Positions 27,836-36,206 of a stretch of 64,000 nt of DNA are shown here, piece by piece (the stretch's first letter is position 1; each line of letters starts with the position of its first letter). Made by a program: the position numbers and the translations under genes. The stretch covers positions 1,247,960 through 1,311,959 of the forward strand of contig JAQSDV010000002.1 in NCBI GenBank assembly GCA_029945425.1, given 5' to 3'. A model generated the notes under the pieces. It was given only the letters and a program-made list of their open reading frames with translations. It had not been told where the DNA came from and ran no database searches. The DNA comes from a bacterium (GTDB lineage Bacteria; Pseudomonadota; Alphaproteobacteria; Micavibrionales; UBA2020).

Positions 27836-28923
27836 TGCGTGGCTGCCCCGCCCGCGCGCGGCGCGGGGTCATTATCGTTTGCCAGACGCACGGCATCGTT
27901 GTCGTTGAGGAATCCAGCGCCGTCGACCGCGACGATATCGCCTTCTTTGATGCCATCGATGATTTCGGTCTGCGTGCCTTCGCTGCGGCCCGCGGTGACA
28001 AGGGCGATATGCGTGATAGCCTTGTCGCCCGCGCCTTCGATGCGGAAAACATAGCTGCGGCCGTCGCGGATAACGACGCTTTTGGCGGGCAGCAAAAGTA
28101 CTTGGCGTGTTTCCAGTGAAATTCGGCCCTCGCCATACATTCCCGCGCGCGCGGCGCTGCCGGTTTCGATATCGGCATATAATGTCGCCATGCGCGTGTT
28201 CGCATCCAGCACAGGCGCGATCTGGCGCAGCGTGGCGTTTGCGGTGGTGCCGTCGGGCAGCGCAAGCGCGACCTGCTGGCCGGTTTTCAGACGGGCGAGT
28301 TGTTGCGCTGTCACCTGTCCGCGCCATTCAAGGCGATTCTGGCGGATCTGGCGGAACAGTTCCTGCCCGACCGCGCCGACAGCGCCCAGCGTTGCGGTGC
28401 GGGAACTGATAACGCCGTCATCGGATGCCACGACTTCGGCATGTTTGATCTGCACTTCATTGGCATCGAAGCGGGCTTGTGCAATCGCGGCCTGCTGCAC
28501 ATCGCTGTCGGACTTTTCCACGGCGATGGCGGCACTTTTCCTGAGCAGCAGGGAACGGTCGCGCACGGCGATCGCTTGTGTCAGCGTTGCCTGCAATTCG
28601 GCGCGCTGCGTCAATAATGTGTCGGTTTCAAAGCGGGCAAGCACTTGCCCCTTCTTCACAACATCACCGACATCCGCCAGCACCTCGGTCAAACGCTGGC
28701 CGGTAAGCTCGGCGCCGATGATGGCTTCCTGCCACGGCTCGATCGAACCGGTGGCGCGGATGATTTCCGGCCATTCGGCGCGTTTCGCCGCCGTCGTGGT
28801 GATGGTGAGTGCAGCGGCCGTGACAGGAACATCCGGTTCCTTGGCGTGACGCGCGCGCACCATCACGAAAACGGCGATGGCGAGGACAAGGGCGAAGGAC
28901 GCCATTAAAACGAATTTTTTCAT
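27832..28923 (-). CDS. RND efflux periplasmic adaptor (membrane fusion protein)
   Basis: A 363-residue protein with an N-terminal anchor/signal helix (about 5-22), a split lipoyl domain (PWQEAIIGAELTGQRLTEV, VKKGQVLARFE), a coiled-coil hairpin (about 100-150), then beta-barrel and membrane-proximal domains. It bridges the RND permease and the outer-membrane channel. Its stop overlaps the permease start, and its start overlaps the tetR stop, so regulator, adaptor and pump form one operon. Confidence 0.93.
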   Translation of the reverse strand: MKKFVLMASFALVLAIAVFVMVRARHAKEPDVPVTAAALTITTTAAKRAEWPEIIRATGSIEPWQEAIIGAELTGQRLTEVLADVGDVVKKGQVLARFETDTLLTQRAELQATLTQAIAVRDRSLLLRKSAAIAVEKSDSDVQQAAIAQARFDANEVQIKHAEVVASDDGVISSRTATLGAVGAVGQELFRQIRQNRLEWRGQVTAQQLARLKTGQQVALALPDGTTANATLRQIAPVLDANTRMATLYADIETGSAARAGMYGEGRISLETRQVLLLPAKSVVIRDGRSYVFRIEGAGDKAITHIALVTAGRSEGTQTEIIDGIKEGDIVAVDGAGFLNDNDAVRLANDNDPAPRAGGAATQ

Positions 28924-29624
28924 GGCTTTTCCGTTCCTTTGTTTTGCCCGCGCAACCCCTTGAGTGTCATTTCCATCTGCGCCAGCACGACTTCGGCAAT
29001 CGCGGCGGCTTCCACGGCGCCGATTTTTTTCCAGCCCGTGCGGATACGCACGATTTCAGGCGCAACCATGAACCCGATATAGGGACCGACCAGCGCATGG
29101 GTGACAAGGAATGTTTCGACCGTCGCGGGATCGCGCTCCAGATAGGCCGCGACCAGCATGCCGAACGGGTCTTCCGACGGATCGAGCATGCGGGCGAAGA
29201 ATTTCTTGAATGTTTTGGTGGGCGCGAATTGTTCGCGCATCATCAGACGCATAAATGCGTGGGACTGCTTATCTTCCTGCGCGAGCGCCATGATGCTGGC
29301 GCGCAGCCAGTTGCGGATTTCCTGCAATATGCGCTCCGGCGTGCGGTCGGCGTCGTCGCGCAGGGCGCGGGCGGCGGTGACACTGGCGCCGGCTTCCGCA
29401 TGCTTGCGGCGGAAAAATTCCTCCAGCACGCCTGCATACAAACCTTCCTTGTCGCCGAAGTAATAGGCAATCGCCGCGATGTTCTGTTTCGCGCGTGCGG
29501 CGATGTCGCGGGTGCTGGCCCCGTCATAGCCGTGTTCGGCAAACAGTTCGACCGCCGCATTGATCAGCCGGAGCCGTGCCTGTCCGCCGCGCGCCTGTTT
29601 GGGATCTTTCTTCGGTGCCGCCAT
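28920..29624 (-). CDS. TetR-family repressor of the RND operon
   Basis: A 234-residue protein with a TetR helix-turn-helix (GASTRDIAARAKQNIAAIAYYF, about 35-57 including YYFGDKEGL) and a CerR/DUF1956-type C-terminal domain. The ATG at 29624 is chosen. The only upstream in-frame ATG (29657) lies inside the -10 hexamer TATAAT, so it would not be in the mRNA. It should repress its own operon through the palindrome at 29674-29697 and release it on binding a drug or metabolite. Confidence 0.9.
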   Translation of the reverse strand: MAAPKKDPKQARGGQARLRLINAAVELFAEHGYDGASTRDIAARAKQNIAAIAYYFGDKEGLYAGVLEEFFRRKHAEAGASVTAARALRDDADRTPERILQEIRNWLRASIMALAQEDKQSHAFMRLMMREQFAPTKTFKKFFARMLDPSEDPFGMLVAAYLERDPATVETFLVTHALVGPYIGFMVAPEIVRIRTGWKKIGAVEAAAIAEVVLAQMEMTLKGLRGQNKGTEKP

Positions 29625-29655
29625 GATATCCGCCTCTGAATCAGTTGCTATAACC

Positions 29656-29683
29656 ATTATAGCCCCGATTAAAAGTTAATCAA
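29656..29683 (-). promoter_or_regulatory. Promoter of the tetR-adaptor-RND operon
   Basis: On the minus strand, the -35 TTGATT (29683-29678) and the -10 TATAAT (29661-29656) are separated by 16 bases, a near-consensus sigma-70 promoter. The -35 box is contained in the operator palindrome. Confidence 0.75.
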
Positions 29684-29697
29684 ACGATTGATTAACT
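29674..29697. promoter_or_regulatory. TetR operator palindrome
   Basis: AGTTAATCAA-ACGA-TTGATTAACT is a perfect inverted repeat with 10-bp arms and a 4-bp spacer, overlapping the -35 box. Its position and symmetry fit autorepression by the adjacent TetR protein. Confidence 0.75.
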
Positions 29698-29877
29698 ATT
29701 TTCGCGAAAGCCGGTGCCTCAAAATCAACGCGTGGAAAGCAGTGGGAGTTCATATTTTCGTGAATACCCGAAGACATTGAATCATCAGGGAAATACGCGT
29801 GACCAAAAATCCTGCAGTTGCCGTAACTCTTTATTAAGGGTATATTAACACTATCTTAACCAACGGGATGAGGATGC

Positions 29878-30204
29878 ATGAGTGATCGCAGCAACAGCCG
29901 CAAACTGACAGACATCCTGCTGGATGATGCGCAGACGCTGTTCGTGACCTCCGCCCCCGCTATCCGTTATCCCATCGCCCTCGCGCTTGCTTCCGCAGGC
30001 GGCTATATGTTCCTCCACTCGCCGCCCTTCGACATGACCTATGCGCTGGCCTATGCGATGATCGCGGCGGTTTATGCGTGGGAATTGTCGGCGGGCCTGA
30101 TGATGATGCTGGCGATTATCGGCATCTTCAAATTCCTCGCCACCCTGCCGCTGGCTGTTGCGCTGGTGGTGGTGATCGTGGCTTGCGCCTTTATCGGCCT
30201 TTAA
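29878..30204 (+). CDS. Small polytopic membrane protein, unknown
   Basis: A 108-residue protein with a soluble N-terminus of about 25 residues and three to four closely spaced hydrophobic segments (about 28-46, 53-72 and 75-107). No motif is recognised. It starts 220 bases from the tetR promoter and faces away from it. Its stop overlaps the end of the convergent phosphoesterase gene by four bases. The start context is GATGAGG before the ATG. It is probably real from its topology and fit to the gap. Confidence 0.6.
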   Translation: MSDRSNSRKLTDILLDDAQTLFVTSAPAIRYPIALALASAGGYMFLHSPPFDMTYALAYAMIAAVYAWELSAGLMMMLAIIGIFKFLATLPLAVALVVVIVACAFIGL

Positions 30205-30971
30205 CCGACAACAACCGGCGCGCCAAGCAGATCGAACGTCAATTCGCATTCATACGCGCCGTTCTTCACATAGCCCAGCTGGTTCGACATGATCTGCGTG
30301 CGGCCGATTTTCTGGCGGTCGCATTCATGTGTGTGGCCATAGAACCAGAAATCAGGCTGGTATTTGTCGATCACGGGCAGCATATCGAATGAATTGAAAC
30401 CGGGGGTCAGGACGCTGCCTTTGTAAATCGTCTCTGGCGGCTCGCACGGCGCGTGATGGGTGATGATGACACGGGGGCCCGCGACGGGCGTTTCCAGCCA
30501 CTGCAACAGTTTCGCCTTGAACGCATCATGCAGCGGCAGGGTGTCTTCGGGTTTCAGCAAAAGGCCCGCATCGGTCGTAATGACTTTATAATCATGCATG
30601 CGGGGCGCGGCCGCCGCCATCGCATCCGCGCTGCCGCCGTTAAAATCGGTCCACATCGTGCCGCCGAAGAAATTGACGCCGCCAATGGTCACGGCTTCGT
30701 CGCGCAGCAGGCGCAGATTGGGGACGTTTTTGGCAAGCCATGCCTGAAACCCGTCGATCAGCGGCGTCATCGATTTGCCGTCGTAATATTCGTGGTTGCC
30801 CGCGACATATAATACGGGCTTGCGCCAGCCGTTCAGGAACGTGATCAGCGCATCGGGTTGATACATGTTCAGGATATCGCCCGACAGGATCATCAGGTCG
30901 GCATCGGATTCCGGTGCCTTCAGATCTTTCGTGTATTCAAGGTGAATATCGCTGAAGCTGATAATTTTCAT
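30201..30971 (-). CDS. Calcineurin-like metallophosphoesterase
   Basis: A 256-residue protein with all family motifs: SDIHLE (D8, H10), LSGDILN, AGNHEYYDG, ITHHAP and GHTHECD, which together bind two metal ions. It hydrolyses a phosphoester; the substrate is unknown. There is no signal peptide, so it is cytosolic. The start overlaps the serpin stop by four bases, so the two are co-transcribed. Confidence 0.88.
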   Translation of the reverse strand: MKIISFSDIHLEYTKDLKAPESDADLMILSGDILNMYQPDALITFLNGWRKPVLYVAGNHEYYDGKSMTPLIDGFQAWLAKNVPNLRLLRDEAVTIGGVNFFGGTMWTDFNGGSADAMAAAAPRMHDYKVITTDAGLLLKPEDTLPLHDAFKAKLLQWLETPVAGPRVIITHHAPCEPPETIYKGSVLTPGFNSFDMLPVIDKYQPDFWFYGHTHECDRQKIGRTQIMSNQLGYVKNGAYECELTFDLLGAPVVVG

Positions 30972-32272
30972 TTCGCGGTCATTTTTTCATTGGGTTTGTT
31001 GACCGCGCCGATGAACAGCACCGTGCCGGTTTGCACATCCTGCAACGCGAAGACGAACGAGCGGTCGAATTTGATGTTCACCGTCTTGGGCGGGTCCATT
31101 GGCGCGGCCGAGCCTGCCATGGTAGCTGTCGTGACGGCGGCGGCTTCGCTGCCCTCCTCGTCCGTCTTGAACACGATGTCGTGGCTGACGCTGCTGATGA
31201 ACAGCGCCCGCGATTTCACATCGACCATGTGGCGGAAATCAGCATTGCCGGTGAAGGCTTCCTTGATCCCCATATCCTGCAGCACGGGCACGAGGTCATG
31301 ATGCTGCTTGATATCCAGATGCGGCAGTTCCACCATGCCGCGGGCATCCGCATATTGCGGGTCGTTCAGCCAGACGGGCATTAGCATATCGCCCTGCGTC
31401 GCCAGCCAGTCACGCGCCGACACTTTCGCATCGTTCGGGCGCAGCAGGATCAGGCGCATGGGTGCTGCGTCTTCGGTGCCATAGGTCAGCGACACCGCTT
31501 CATACGCTTCGTTAGACAGCGCACGGATATCGCCGACATGGTCGTATTCCTGATGCATCATCGGCGTCGTGAACTTCGCACCCCCGTCGGCGGTGAAGGT
31601 TTTTTCCTCGGTCAGCTGCTTGTCGAACGGCATGACCCATTTGCCCTTGAAATAAAGGGCGCTGGCCAGCACGATTGCGTCGTCGGGGTTCAGTTGCTGG
31701 ATGACCTTGGTGATCAGGCCCTTGGTATTTTCCGATGCCCAGGTGTTGATTTTACCCACGACCGATGCATCGGCGAAATCCTCGTTGCTGATTTCCGCGC
31801 CGAAATTGGTTTTGGAGTCGCTGGTGAAGCCTTCAGACAGCGTCGCCGCCTTTTTATTGACCCAGATGCCGTTGGCTGTCAGCAGGTCGACATGGCCCTT
31901 GTTGGCCTTCAGGATCGTCTCGTTCAGTTCTTTCAGGCGCGGCGCGGCTTCCTTGGCGATGTCCGCGTTCTGGAACAATGCGGCGGAGAATTCATCATGC
32001 GTCTTGCCGATTGCGCCCGAGCCGACCATCGCCATGTTGGTATAGACGTTATAGGGCGACAGGATCATGTTGTCGGATTTATCGTCCTGTTTCGCAATCG
32101 CGGACTGCGCCATTTTCAGCGTCACCATGTTGGCGTTCATCTCTTCGGTCGCCTTGAACGAGGTCACTTCCGACTTGCGTCGGTTTTCGTTTGCGTCTGT
32201 CGCTCCAACAAACGCATGAGCAGCGGTCGCTGTTGCCAAGGCGAGGCATACAGTCGCAATAAATTTTTTCAT
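30968..32272 (-). CDS. Secreted serpin (serine protease inhibitor)
   Basis: A 434-residue protein. The ATG at 32272 gives a signal peptide (MKKFIATVCLALATATAAHA); an upstream open frame reaching 32509 is only a shadow of the cinA-like gene. Serpin motifs include NMILSPYNVYTNMAMVGSGA and VLASALYFKGKWVMPF. The reactive-loop hinge EEGSEAAAVTTAT is followed by an Ala/Met/Ser loop and the strand SFVFALQDVQTGTVLFIGAVNKP. The small-residue hinge predicts a true inhibitor, with P1 around the Ser or Ala of MAGSAA, which suits elastase- or subtilisin-like targets. It is periplasmic or exported. Confidence 0.88.
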   Translation of the reverse strand: MKKFIATVCLALATATAAHAFVGATDANENRRKSEVTSFKATEEMNANMVTLKMAQSAIAKQDDKSDNMILSPYNVYTNMAMVGSGAIGKTHDEFSAALFQNADIAKEAAPRLKELNETILKANKGHVDLLTANGIWVNKKAATLSEGFTSDSKTNFGAEISNEDFADASVVGKINTWASENTKGLITKVIQQLNPDDAIVLASALYFKGKWVMPFDKQLTEEKTFTADGGAKFTTPMMHQEYDHVGDIRALSNEAYEAVSLTYGTEDAAPMRLILLRPNDAKVSARDWLATQGDMLMPVWLNDPQYADARGMVELPHLDIKQHHDLVPVLQDMGIKEAFTGNADFRHMVDVKSRALFISSVSHDIVFKTDEEGSEAAAVTTATMAGSAAPMDPPKTVNIKFDRSFVFALQDVQTGTVLFIGAVNKPNEKMTAK

Positions 32273-32301
32273 GATTTTTATTCCGTGATTAAATAGCGTG
32301 A

Positions 32302-33066
32302 TTAAATAAACGGTGCTTCGCCCATCTTGCGCAGCAGTTCCTTCACCTTGGTCGCGGCGTTGTGCACCATGTCGTCGTCGGTGCCGCGCAGCACGATGCT
32401 GAGGCTGGGGGTCTGGTACATATGGGGATAGCTGCCGATTTCGATTTCGGGGAAGTTTTTCTGGATCTTGCCCAGTTCGTCGCCGATATCGCCTTCTTTC
32501 TGGTTGCATTCGATGGTCAGGCTGAACAGCATCGGGCCGCCTTCGATCATCGTTTCGACATGGTTGAACATCGCCTGCATGATTTTGGGCACGCCCGCCA
32601 TCACGAACACGTTGCCGACCTGAAAGCCGGGCGCGGCGCTGACGGGGTTGTCGATCAATACCGATCCTGCGGGCAGCGTCGCCATGCGCAGGCGCGCCTC
32701 GTTCACTTCGGTGCCGCTGTTGCGGTAATAGTCCTCCAGCCGCTTTTTCGCCTCGGGCGCGACCATGTGGTCGACGCCGAACGCCTTGGCCATGCTGTCG
32801 GACGTAATATCGTCATGCGTCGGGCCGATGCCGCCGGTCGAGAACACATAGGTGTATTTTTTGCGGAGCGCGTTGACCGCGTCGATGATTTCAACCGCCA
32901 CATCCGGCACGATGCGCACTTCCTGCAGGCGGATGCCGCGTTGCACCAGACGCTTGGCAATAAAGGGGATGTTGACGTCCAGCGTTGTGCCGCTGAGGAT
33001 TTCGGATCCGATGACAAGGATCGCGGCGGTCGGGGCGGGTTCGTTCCGGATATCGGCGTCGGTCAT
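32302..33066 (-). CDS. CinA-like molybdopterin-binding domain protein
   Basis: A 254-residue protein matching the N-terminal (MoaB/MogA-like) domain of CinA: VIGSEILSGTTLDVN, RLVQRGI, FSTGGIGPTHDDIT and FVMAGVPKIMQ. The C-terminal nicotinamide-nucleotide amidohydrolase domain of full CinA is absent, as in the short COG1058-type proteins, which act as nucleotide pyrophosphatases. The exact substrate is unknown. It lies upstream of the serpin with a short gap that contains a 13-bp tandem duplication. Confidence 0.88.
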   Translation of the reverse strand: MTDADIRNEPAPTAAILVIGSEILSGTTLDVNIPFIAKRLVQRGIRLQEVRIVPDVAVEIIDAVNALRKKYTYVFSTGGIGPTHDDITSDSMAKAFGVDHMVAPEAKKRLEDYYRNSGTEVNEARLRMATLPAGSVLIDNPVSAAPGFQVGNVFVMAGVPKIMQAMFNHVETMIEGGPMLFSLTIECNQKEGDIGDELGKIQKNFPEIEIGSYPHMYQTPSLSIVLRGTDDDMVHNAATKVKELLRKMGEAPFI

Positions 33067-33183
33067 GTTTTATCTCCAATTTTTCACCTGATTTAGCACA
33101 ATAAAGTCCAAGGGTTGGGGGTACGCATATCCGTAATCGATATTTTCCTTGTTTTTCCCGCCGCCAGTCGCCATTTTACCCTC

Positions 33184-34017
33184 ATGAACACGCAAAAAGA
33201 TTTTACATATAATGACGAAGACTATGGCAGTGATGACGATTTCGTCATCCACACCGCCGCCGACTTCGATGGCATGCGCAAGGCCGGCAAACTCGCCGCC
33301 GAGACGCTCGATTTCATCACCCCCTATGTGCAGCCGGGTGTGGAGACGCAGGCGCTGGATAAACTGTGCCACGACTTCATCATCGACCACGGCGCGATTC
33401 CCGCCCCGCTGGGATACAAGGGCTTCCCGAAATCGACCTGCATTTCGATCAACCATGTCGTCTGCCACGGCATCCCCAGCGAGAAACAGCTGGAGGAAGG
33501 CGACGCGCTGAATATCGACGTCACCGTCATCGTCGACGGCTGGCACGGCGACACCAGCCGCATGTATTTCGCGGGCGAGAAAATCCCCGTGAAGGCGAAG
33601 CTGCTGGTCGATGCGACCTATGAATCCATGATGCGCGGCATCGAACAGGTAAAGCCGGGCGCGACGCTGGGCGATATCGGCTATGCGATCCAGAGCTATG
33701 CCGAGGGCAAGAAATTTTCCGTCGTGCGCGATTTCTGCGGCCACGGACTTGGCAAAACCTTCCATATGCCCCCTTCCGTCCTGCATTACGGCACCAAGGG
33801 CGCAGGGCCGAAACTGAAGGCCGGCATGTTCTTCACGATCGAGCCGATGATCAACATCGGCGGTTACCAGACCAAGGTGCTGGCGGATGGCTGGACAGCG
33901 GTCACGAAAGACAAATCGCTGTCGGCACAGTTCGAACACTCGCTGGCGGTGACCGAAACCGGCTATGAAATCTTCACGCTGTCGCCGAAAGGCTACGCGA
34001 AGCCCCCTTATGCCTAA
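33184..34017 (+). CDS. map: Methionine aminopeptidase, type I
   Basis: A 277-residue protein. Metal ligands are visible in LNIDVTVIVDGWHGDTSRM (two Asp), CGHGLG (His), FFTIEPMI (Glu) and FEHSLAVTE (Glu). It removes initiator methionine from new proteins. The ATG at 33184 is chosen, giving a short acidic N-terminal extension (NDEDYGSDDD) before the core; an upstream start at 33115 is less likely. It overlaps radC by eight bases. Confidence 0.95.
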   Translation: MNTQKDFTYNDEDYGSDDDFVIHTAADFDGMRKAGKLAAETLDFITPYVQPGVETQALDKLCHDFIIDHGAIPAPLGYKGFPKSTCISINHVVCHGIPSEKQLEEGDALNIDVTVIVDGWHGDTSRMYFAGEKIPVKAKLLVDATYESMMRGIEQVKPGATLGDIGYAIQSYAEGKKFSVVRDFCGHGLGKTFHMPPSVLHYGTKGAGPKLKAGMFFTIEPMINIGGYQTKVLADGWTAVTKDKSLSAQFEHSLAVTETGYEIFTLSPKGYAKPPYA

Positions 34018-34708
34018 GGGCGAGAAAATCACACCTGAAATTTCCCATGACGGACACCGCGACCGTTTGCGCGGGCGTTTTATACGCTCCGGCACCGGCG
34101 CGCTCGAGGATTACGAGTTGCTGGAACTTGCCCTGTTCTCCGCCATTCCGCGCAAGGACGTCAAGCCGCTGGCAAAACAACTGCTGGTGCGTTTCGGCAG
34201 CATGGGCGGCGTGATGGGCGCAACGGTCGCAGATTTGCAGACGGTCAAGGGCATCAGCGAAAATACCGCCGTCTTTTTGAAAACCATCCATGCGCTGCAC
34301 CTGCGCACGCTGATCGAGGAAATCAAGGAAAAGCCGGTGCTGGCCGGCTGGCAGAAGCTGATCGATTACTGCCACACCGCAATGGCGCATGAAAAGCGCG
34401 AGCATTTTCGCGTGCTGTTCCTGAACAAGAAAAACCAGTTGATTGCCGACGAAGTGCAGCAGGTCGGCACGGTCGACCATGTGCCCGTCTATCCGCGCGA
34501 GGTGGTGAAGCACGCCCTCGACCTCGGCGCGACCGCGATCATCCTTGTCCACAACCACCCGAGCGGCGACCCGTCACCATCCGATGGCGACATCACCATG
34601 ACGCGCGAGCTGGTGAAGGCGGCGAAGGCGATGGATGTCGTCGTCCACGACCACATCATCATCGGCAAATCCGGCCATACCAGTTTTAAATCGCTGGGTC
34701 TGCTGTAA
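34010..34708 (+). CDS. radC: RadC-family protein (JAMM/MPN domain)
   Basis: A 232-residue protein. An N-terminal helix-hairpin-helix-like region (about 25-95, with VADLQTVKGIS) is followed by the RadC/JAMM domain with EHFRVLFLNKKNQLI and the metal motif HNHPSGDPSPSDGD. The historical DNA-repair role is doubtful for the family, and the biochemical function is unclear. The start lies inside map (ATG eight bases before its end), so the genes are coupled. Confidence 0.93.
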   Translation: MPKGEKITPEISHDGHRDRLRGRFIRSGTGALEDYELLELALFSAIPRKDVKPLAKQLLVRFGSMGGVMGATVADLQTVKGISENTAVFLKTIHALHLRTLIEEIKEKPVLAGWQKLIDYCHTAMAHEKREHFRVLFLNKKNQLIADEVQQVGTVDHVPVYPREVVKHALDLGATAIILVHNHPSGDPSPSDGDITMTRELVKAAKAMDVVVHDHIIIGKSGHTSFKSLGLL

Positions 34709-34714
34709 TTCCCG

Positions 34715-35665
34715 TCAGGTTGGCCCTGCGCGCTCCGGCAGCTCCGCCGGATTGATGGGTTTTAGCTTGGCGGGTTTCTTTTTGCGGGTTTCGCTGAAGA
34801 TCAGGTAGAGGCCGGCGGCGATGATGCAGGCAGCGCCCAAAATCACGCGGTCATCCGGCGTTTCATCGAACATGTAATAGCCCAGCAACGCGCCCCAGAC
34901 GATCTGGGTGTAGTGGAATGGCGCGACCACCGATGCGGCGGGCGCGGTCTGGAAGGCATAGGCGATGCAGTTGACGGAAATGGCGCTCAAGACCCCCATC
35001 ATCGCGAACAAGCCCCATTCATGCAGCTCCAGCGGGCGGAAATTGCCGGGGATCATGGGGACAACCAGCAGCATGCTGGCGGCGGAGCCCACGATAATCA
35101 GCATCGTGCGGCTTTCCTTCGGCCCCATCTTGCGCATGATGACAAGGCCGCAGGAATAGAAAAACGCACCGACCAAAATCATGACCGCCCAGATATCGAA
35201 CAGCCCCGCGCCGGGACGGAAGACGAAGGCGACGGACGAAAAACCCGCAAGAATGACCAGCACGCGGTTCAGCTGCAATTTTTCCTTCAGGAAAAACGCG
35301 GCGAGCAGCGCCACCCAGAACGGGGATGTGAAGACGAGGGTGTAAAACGTCGTCAGTTTAATATGCGGCAGCGCCATGACGTTCAGCACGCCGACGATCG
35401 CCGAAAAAACGGCGCGCATGCAGATGAGTTTCGGCGACTGCATCACGAAGGTTTTTTTGCCGTCTTTCAGATACCCGCCGATCGCGGCGAAGGTGATGAT
35501 GAAGGAGCAGTTGACGATGATGATCTGCGACGTATGCAAGTGGCCTTGCGTCAGCAGTTTCAGGATGGCGTCGCCGATGTTGAAAATACCGTAGGCGAGG
35601 ATGGTGAGGCAGATGGCGATGATAGTCGAGCGCCGAACTTCGGCTGCGTTGGACGGGGGAGTCAT
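34715..35665 (-). CDS. EamA/DMT-family transporter
   Basis: A 316-residue protein with ten hydrophobic helices in two EamA halves (the second starts near residue 160 with VMILVGAFFYSCGLV). The second-half motif VVAPFHYTQIVWGALLGYYMF is typical of drug/metabolite exporters. The substrate is unknown. It is convergent with radC, six bases apart, and no hairpin terminator is seen. Confidence 0.88.
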   Translation of the reverse strand: MTPPSNAAEVRRSTIIAICLTILAYGIFNIGDAILKLLTQGHLHTSQIIIVNCSFIITFAAIGGYLKDGKKTFVMQSPKLICMRAVFSAIVGVLNVMALPHIKLTTFYTLVFTSPFWVALLAAFFLKEKLQLNRVLVILAGFSSVAFVFRPGAGLFDIWAVMILVGAFFYSCGLVIMRKMGPKESRTMLIIVGSAASMLLVVPMIPGNFRPLELHEWGLFAMMGVLSAISVNCIAYAFQTAPAASVVAPFHYTQIVWGALLGYYMFDETPDDRVILGAACIIAAGLYLIFSETRKKKPAKLKPINPAELPERAGPT

Positions 35666-35738
35666 AGTTCCTTGTTTTTCTTTTTTAATTGTTTGTGCCG
35701 TTTCGGCTTCTTGTTTTTATACACCCTGGCTATTTGCG

Positions 35739-36206
35739 TTATTTTTTCCTGGCCTTCTTTCTTTTCTTGTTCTTCATCGGGCCGGAGCCGACTTCGGCCA
35801 GGTTTTCGGGGCCGAAGGACATGGGCAGCAATTTGGAGAAATCGGTGGTCGCGCCCAGTTTGCCGTCTTTCCACAGCGAATAGACCTTCATGCCGGGTGC
35901 GGCGAATTCGCGCAGCCGCTGGCGGCAGTCGCCGCAGGGTGTGCAGAGGTATTCCATGGCGGGGCCGATGACGACGACAGCCGCGATCTTGCGCTCGCCC
36001 GCCGTTACCATGTTTGAAATGGCGGAGGCCTCGGCACAGACGCCCTTGTAATGCGCGATTTCGACGTTTGATCCGGGGAACACCATGCCTTTATCCGTCA
36101 CTAGCGCAACGCCGACGGGGTGGTTTGAATAGGGGCAATAGGCGTTGTCGCGGGCTTCGGTTGCCACGCGGGTCAAAATCTTCATTTCTTCTTTGGTGAA
36201 TTTCAT
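35739..36206 (-). CDS. cdd: Cytidine deaminase
   Basis: A 155-residue protein. The zinc site is in VCAEASAI (Cys, catalytic Glu) and TPCGDCRQ (two Cys), and NVEIAHYKG and YCPYSNHPVG bind substrate. It converts cytidine/deoxycytidine to uridine/deoxyuridine in pyrimidine salvage. The ATG at 36206 overlaps the deoA stop (ATGA). Oddly, it is about 20 residues longer than usual and ends in an almost purely basic tail (KNKKRKKARKK). Confidence 0.92.
   Translation of the reverse strand: MKFTKEEMKILTRVATEARDNAYCPYSNHPVGVALVTDKGMVFPGSNVEIAHYKGVCAEASAISNMVTAGERKIAAVVVIGPAMEYLCTPCGDCRQRLREFAAPGMKVYSLWKDGKLGATTDFSKLLPMSFGPENLAEVGSGPMKNKKRKKARKK

Noticed and set aside
32273..32509. An N-terminal extension of the serpin frame
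   Set aside because: It is very Arg-rich, overlaps the cinA-like gene out of frame, and removing it exposes a proper signal peptide at 32272.
33070..34095. A 341-codon minus-strand frame over map and radC
   Set aside because: It is antisense to map, which has all its metal ligands.
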